Assembly (NCBI GenBank): GCA_038206235.1
Contig: JBBRBB010000021.1
Span: 1 to 64,000 of the forward strand
Direction: 5' to 3'
From: JBBRBB01 sp038206235
GTDB lineage: Bacteria > Bacteroidota > Bacteroidia > Chitinophagales > Chitinophagaceae
DNA: 64,000 nt
Made by a program: the position numbers and the translations under genes. Shown piece after piece: positions 61,542-64,000 of the stretch. The notes beneath the pieces are model-generated. The model did not search any database. It was given only the letters and a program-made list of their open reading frames with translations, and had not been told where the DNA came from. Within the stretch, counting starts at the first letter, position 1. Each line of letters opens with the position of its first letter.

Positions 61542-63056
61542 ATGAGCAAGCATTTATCAGAGCAGGAAATTATTCGCCGCGAAAAATTAAAAGAATTACA
61601 ATCATTGGGAATTAATCCTTATCCCGCAGAACTATTTCCCGTAACACATTATTCATCTGATATTAAAGAACAGTTTAGCGAAGAAGCTAAAGAGCAATTC
61701 AGCGATACAACTGTTGCAGGACGCATCATGAGCATAAACGATAAAGGCAAAGTTTTCTTTATAAAAATCCAGGACAGCAAAGGCATTATTCAACTCTATG
61801 TGCGCAAAGATGATATTTGCCCCGGCGATGATAAAACACTTTTTGATAAAGTTGTAAAACACTTAATTGATTTAGGAGACATCATCGGCGTTTCAGGATT
61901 TGTGTTCACAACAAAAACCGGTGAGATTTCTATCCATGCAAAAACTTTTACGCTTCTTTCCAAATCATTAAAACCATTGCCTGTTGTAAAGCGTGATGAC
62001 GAGGGAAATGTATTCGATGAAGTTACGGACCCCGAATTCCGTTACCGCCAGCGTTATGCAGATTTAATCATCAATACTTCATCAAGAGATACGTTTGCAA
62101 AGCGCACAAAAATTATAAATGCCATTCGCAATTTTTTGAATGAGCGAGATGCATTAGAAGTGGAAACGCCTGTGCTGCAACCCATTCCCGGCGGCGCTGC
62201 TGCACGCCCTTTCATTACGCATCATAATGCATTAGATATGCCTTTGTATCTGCGCATCGCAAATGAATTGTATTTAAAAAGATTAATTGTTGGCGGTTAT
62301 GAATGGGTGTACGAATTCAGCCGCAACTTTAGAAATGAGGGAATGGACAGAACGCATAATCCTGAGTTCACTATTCTTGAATGGTACACTGCATACAAAG
62401 ATTATTTCTGGATGATGGAAATAACAGAGCAACTTTTTGAAGCGGTTGCCATTGCATTGCACGGCACCACAGAAGTGCAGGTTGCAGATACAATCATAAA
62501 TTTTAAAGCTCCTTATAAACGCATCACTCTTTTCGATTCAGTGAAAGAATACACAGGAATTGATATTAGTGAAATGAATGAAGAGCAATTGCGAACTGTT
62601 TGTAAACAACTGCATATAGAAGCCGATGCAAAAGCAAGCAAAGGAAAATTGATTGATGAAATATTCAGCGCAAAATCAGAATATAATTATTTGCAGCCAA
62701 CATTTATAATTGACTACCCCATAGAAATGAGCCCGCTCACAAAAAAACATCGCAGTAAAGAAGGATTGGTGGAAAGATTTGAATTAATAATAAATGGAAA
62801 AGAGTTAGCCAATGCATACAGCGAATTAAATGACCCTATTGATCAGCGTGAAAGATTTCGGGATCAGGCAATGCTTATGGAGCGTGGCGATGAAGAAGCT
62901 ATGTTTATTGATAATGATTTTTTGCGTGCCCTTGAATATGGAATGCCCCCTGCAAGCGGCATTGGTATTGGGTTAGACAGATTATGCATGCTCATGCTCA
63001 ATCAGCCGGCTATACAGGATGTATTATTCTTTCCTCAACTTAGGCCTGAAAAGTAA
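61542..63056 (+). CDS. lysS: Lysyl-tRNA synthetase, class II
   Basis: Start chosen at ATG 61542 (MSKHLSEQEIIRREKLKELQ), after the promoter box; the frame runs 14 codons further upstream. The 504-residue enzyme has the N-terminal OB-fold for anticodon binding (TVAGRIMSINDKGKVFFIKI). The catalytic motifs are motif 1 around DALEVETPVLQPIPGGAAA, motif 2 FRNEGMDRTHNPEFTILE and motif 3 ASGIGIGLDRLCMLML. It charges tRNA-Lys. Length and motifs are normal. Confidence 0.97.
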   Translation: MSKHLSEQEIIRREKLKELQSLGINPYPAELFPVTHYSSDIKEQFSEEAKEQFSDTTVAGRIMSINDKGKVFFIKIQDSKGIIQLYVRKDDICPGDDKTLFDKVVKHLIDLGDIIGVSGFVFTTKTGEISIHAKTFTLLSKSLKPLPVVKRDDEGNVFDEVTDPEFRYRQRYADLIINTSSRDTFAKRTKIINAIRNFLNERDALEVETPVLQPIPGGAAARPFITHHNALDMPLYLRIANELYLKRLIVGGYEWVYEFSRNFRNEGMDRTHNPEFTILEWYTAYKDYFWMMEITEQLFEAVAIALHGTTEVQVADTIINFKAPYKRITLFDSVKEYTGIDISEMNEEQLRTVCKQLHIEADAKASKGKLIDEIFSAKSEYNYLQPTFIIDYPIEMSPLTKKHRSKEGLVERFELIINGKELANAYSELNDPIDQRERFRDQAMLMERGDEEAMFIDNDFLRALEYGMPPASGIGIGLDRLCMLMLNQPAIQDVLFFPQLRPEK

Positions 63057-63233
63057 ATTAAGCAGTGTTATCAGGGAATTTTTTATAAGTCATCTCCACG
63101 ATAAAATCCTTAATATTATTTTTTTGATGAATGTTAAGAAATCTATTTTCAAACCATATACCTTTTAAAACCCCCGCCCAATCGGAAAAATAGGTCAAAA
63201 ATCTTCTTAATAAAATCGAATAGAAACTTATTT

Positions 63234-63305
63234 TCAGTTCATTTGTTTCCGAATATACTTATTTTACTAAATATTTCCGTTCATCCATAAATTATTCCCG
63301 TTCAT
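63234..63305 (+). promoter_or_regulatory. Phased LytTR-type binding sites
   Basis: The 9-mers TCAGTTCAT (63234-63242), TCCGTTCAT (63276-63284) and CCCGTTCAT (63297-63305) fit the LytTR consensus (W)(M)(M)GTTN(R)(K) fully or with one mismatch. Starts are 42 and 21 bp apart, i.e. on one helix face at the canonical 12-bp spacer. They lie 33-100 bp upstream of the -7 box. Confidence 0.6.
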
Positions 63306-63338
63306 CGTTATTGAAGGTACTATGTATTGCAAGGTATT

Positions 63339-63346
63339 TATCTTTG
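63339..63346 (+). promoter_or_regulatory. -7 box of the small exported-protein gene
   Basis: TATCTTTG matches TAnnTTTG, 38 bp before ATG 63385. No good -33 TTTG precedes it, which fits a promoter needing an activator. Confidence 0.55.
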
Positions 63347-63384
63347 AGTTGTAATTATTAAAAACAAGTACTAAAATAATTTTT

Positions 63385-63816
63385 ATGAGCAAATACTTTT
63401 TATGGATACCTTTTGTAATGGCAATAGGTACCACTCTTTATAATCCTAAAAAAGAAGTAAGAACAGTTAAGGCTGAAAACAAAAACATCTTACTTGCTGT
63501 CTATAAAGGAAGCGATTATACGTCTGAAGCCTATAATAATACGTTGGCAGAAGTGCACATTGTAGTAGAAAAAGCAAATACAAAAGGTGAGCATGCAGTG
63601 GTTTGGGATTCAACCTTTCATTTAAAAAACCTAAGGCAATACCCTTCTTTGGAAAAGGCACAGCTTGAAACAATAGTTGTTCCAAATGTAAACAACAAAA
63701 AAGAACATTTAGAAGTTACTTACTTTTTAACTTACGATTCAAATGGCAGCGAATTGCAAATGCAGGGCACAGATGTGATTACAGAAAATAATAAGAAAGT
63801 TGAGATAAGTATATGA
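63385..63816 (+). CDS. Small exported hypothetical protein
   Basis: The 143-residue protein starts MSKYFLWIPFVMAIGTTLYN, a likely signal or anchor, and continues as a beta-rich domain (NILLAVYKGSDYTSEAYNNTLAEVHIVVEKA; HAVVWDSTFHLKNLRQYPSL). No family is recognised. It is the target of the LytTR-like promoter and ends before a strong terminator, so it is a single regulated transcript. Confidence 0.7.
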   Translation: MSKYFLWIPFVMAIGTTLYNPKKEVRTVKAENKNILLAVYKGSDYTSEAYNNTLAEVHIVVEKANTKGEHAVVWDSTFHLKNLRQYPSLEKAQLETIVVPNVNNKKEHLEVTYFLTYDSNGSELQMQGTDVITENNKKVEISI

Positions 63817-63833
63817 GCAATTCTTAACCTTTT

Positions 63834-63870
63834 AAAGCCTTCTCCAAAGCGGTGAAGGCTTTTTATTTTT
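63834..63870 (+). terminator. Intrinsic terminator
   Basis: AAAGCCTTC (63834-63842) pairs with GAAGGCTTT (63854-63862), followed by a T-rich tract (to 63870). It ends the 63385 transcript and could also serve the minus-strand gene to its right. Confidence 0.85.
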
Positions 63871-63904
63871 TGGGGTATTGTGTTATTCTGATGGTGAATT
63901 ATTG

Positions 63905-64000
63905 TTATTCTTTTAAAAACTTATATGTTACTCTTTTTTTGCTTTCTTCAACCTTCAAATAATAAGTTCCCTGTTTTAACTGATTTACATTCAACTCATA
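63905..64000 (-). CDS. C-terminus of a T9SS-sorted protein (partial)
   Basis: The minus-strand frame reads YELNVNQLKQGTYYLKVEES and KKRVTYKFLKE, then a stop at 63905. The GTYYLKVE..VTYKFLKE end is a type A T9SS sorting-domain C-terminus. The gene continues beyond the window. It is too short for the standard ORF list but is in frame to the edge. Confidence 0.75.
   Translation of the reverse strand, partial: YELNVNQLKQGTYYLKVEESKKRVTYKFLKE

Larger units (their letters stand above)
63057..63384. other. 328-bp spacer before the last small gene
   Basis: No gene was recognised. It holds the LytTR-like site array (63234-63305) and a promoter box (63339-63346), listed separately. Confidence 0.7.

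Overview
The window is AT-rich chromosomal DNA from a member of the Bacteroidota, most likely the Chitinophagaceae or a close relative. The evidence is: type IX secretion C-terminal sorting domains at both window edges, PorT next to UbiE/MenG, a BshA (bacillithiol) gene, a two-gene MetH, PstS-like and TPR lipoprotein neighbours, DUF1080/Gfo-Idh-MocA sugar genes, promoters of the TAnnTTTG type, and a general lack of Shine-Dalgarno sequences. No rRNA, tRNA or CRISPR array was recognised.

Layout. 1-10.6 kb is mostly core: the end of a secreted protein, then on the minus strand TPR / PstS-like / small membrane protein, plsY, pnp, rpsO, an L,D-transpeptidase-like protein, obg and an exported TIM-barrel protein. 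10.8-15.4 kb is a plus-strand sugar-oxidation cluster (Gfo/Idh/MocA, sugar epimerase, cytochrome c, DUF1080, DUF4242) interrupted by decayed toxin-antitoxin genes. 15.4-25 kb holds a thioesterase, bshA, an M28 peptidase, metH split in two with a YhcG/DUF1016 nuclease gene between the halves, CsbD and a PAP2 phosphatase. 25-29.3 kb is a wrecked xanthine dehydrogenase locus; its large-subunit remnant runs into the tail of an RNA ligase. 29.3-34.1 kb holds a PhoD-like phosphatase, a likely phage-derived nuclease remnant, an aspartyl protease and an IS5-type transposase scrap. 34.1-40 kb holds ruvB, a MarR-controlled redox gene pair, porT-ubiE and an intact PIN toxin module. 40.2-42.2 kb is a mercury-transport operon without a reductase. 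42.3-49.1 kb holds a broken VOC gene, a MoxR ATPase, a ruined mazEF-like pair and an RND/TolC efflux pair without an adaptor gene. 49.1-49.9 kb is an unusual two-gene unit (53-residue basic protein plus a TIR/deoxyribosyltransferase-like protein). 49.9-59.1 kb is cell-surface sugar chemistry: KdsB, NeuB/NeuC/NeuA, and an MBOAT acyltransferase with its SGNH partner. 59.3-64 kb holds a flavin reductase, a secreted protein, an orphan antitoxin, lysS and a small exported protein behind LytTR-like sites.

Three themes stand out. First, single-base homopolymer indels sit only in dispensable genes (DUF433, YoeB, xdhA, xdhB, a lipoprotein, a phage nuclease, VOC and an RHH antitoxin), while long housekeeping genes are intact. 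Second, short heptad repeats and small palindromes lie between genes and, in frame, inside three coding sequences (metH-N, the YhcG nuclease, a nitrilase). Third, several regulatory sites can be read directly: a MarR operator pair, an ArsR operator over a mer promoter, a PIN-module operator, and a helically phased LytTR-like array before the last small gene.
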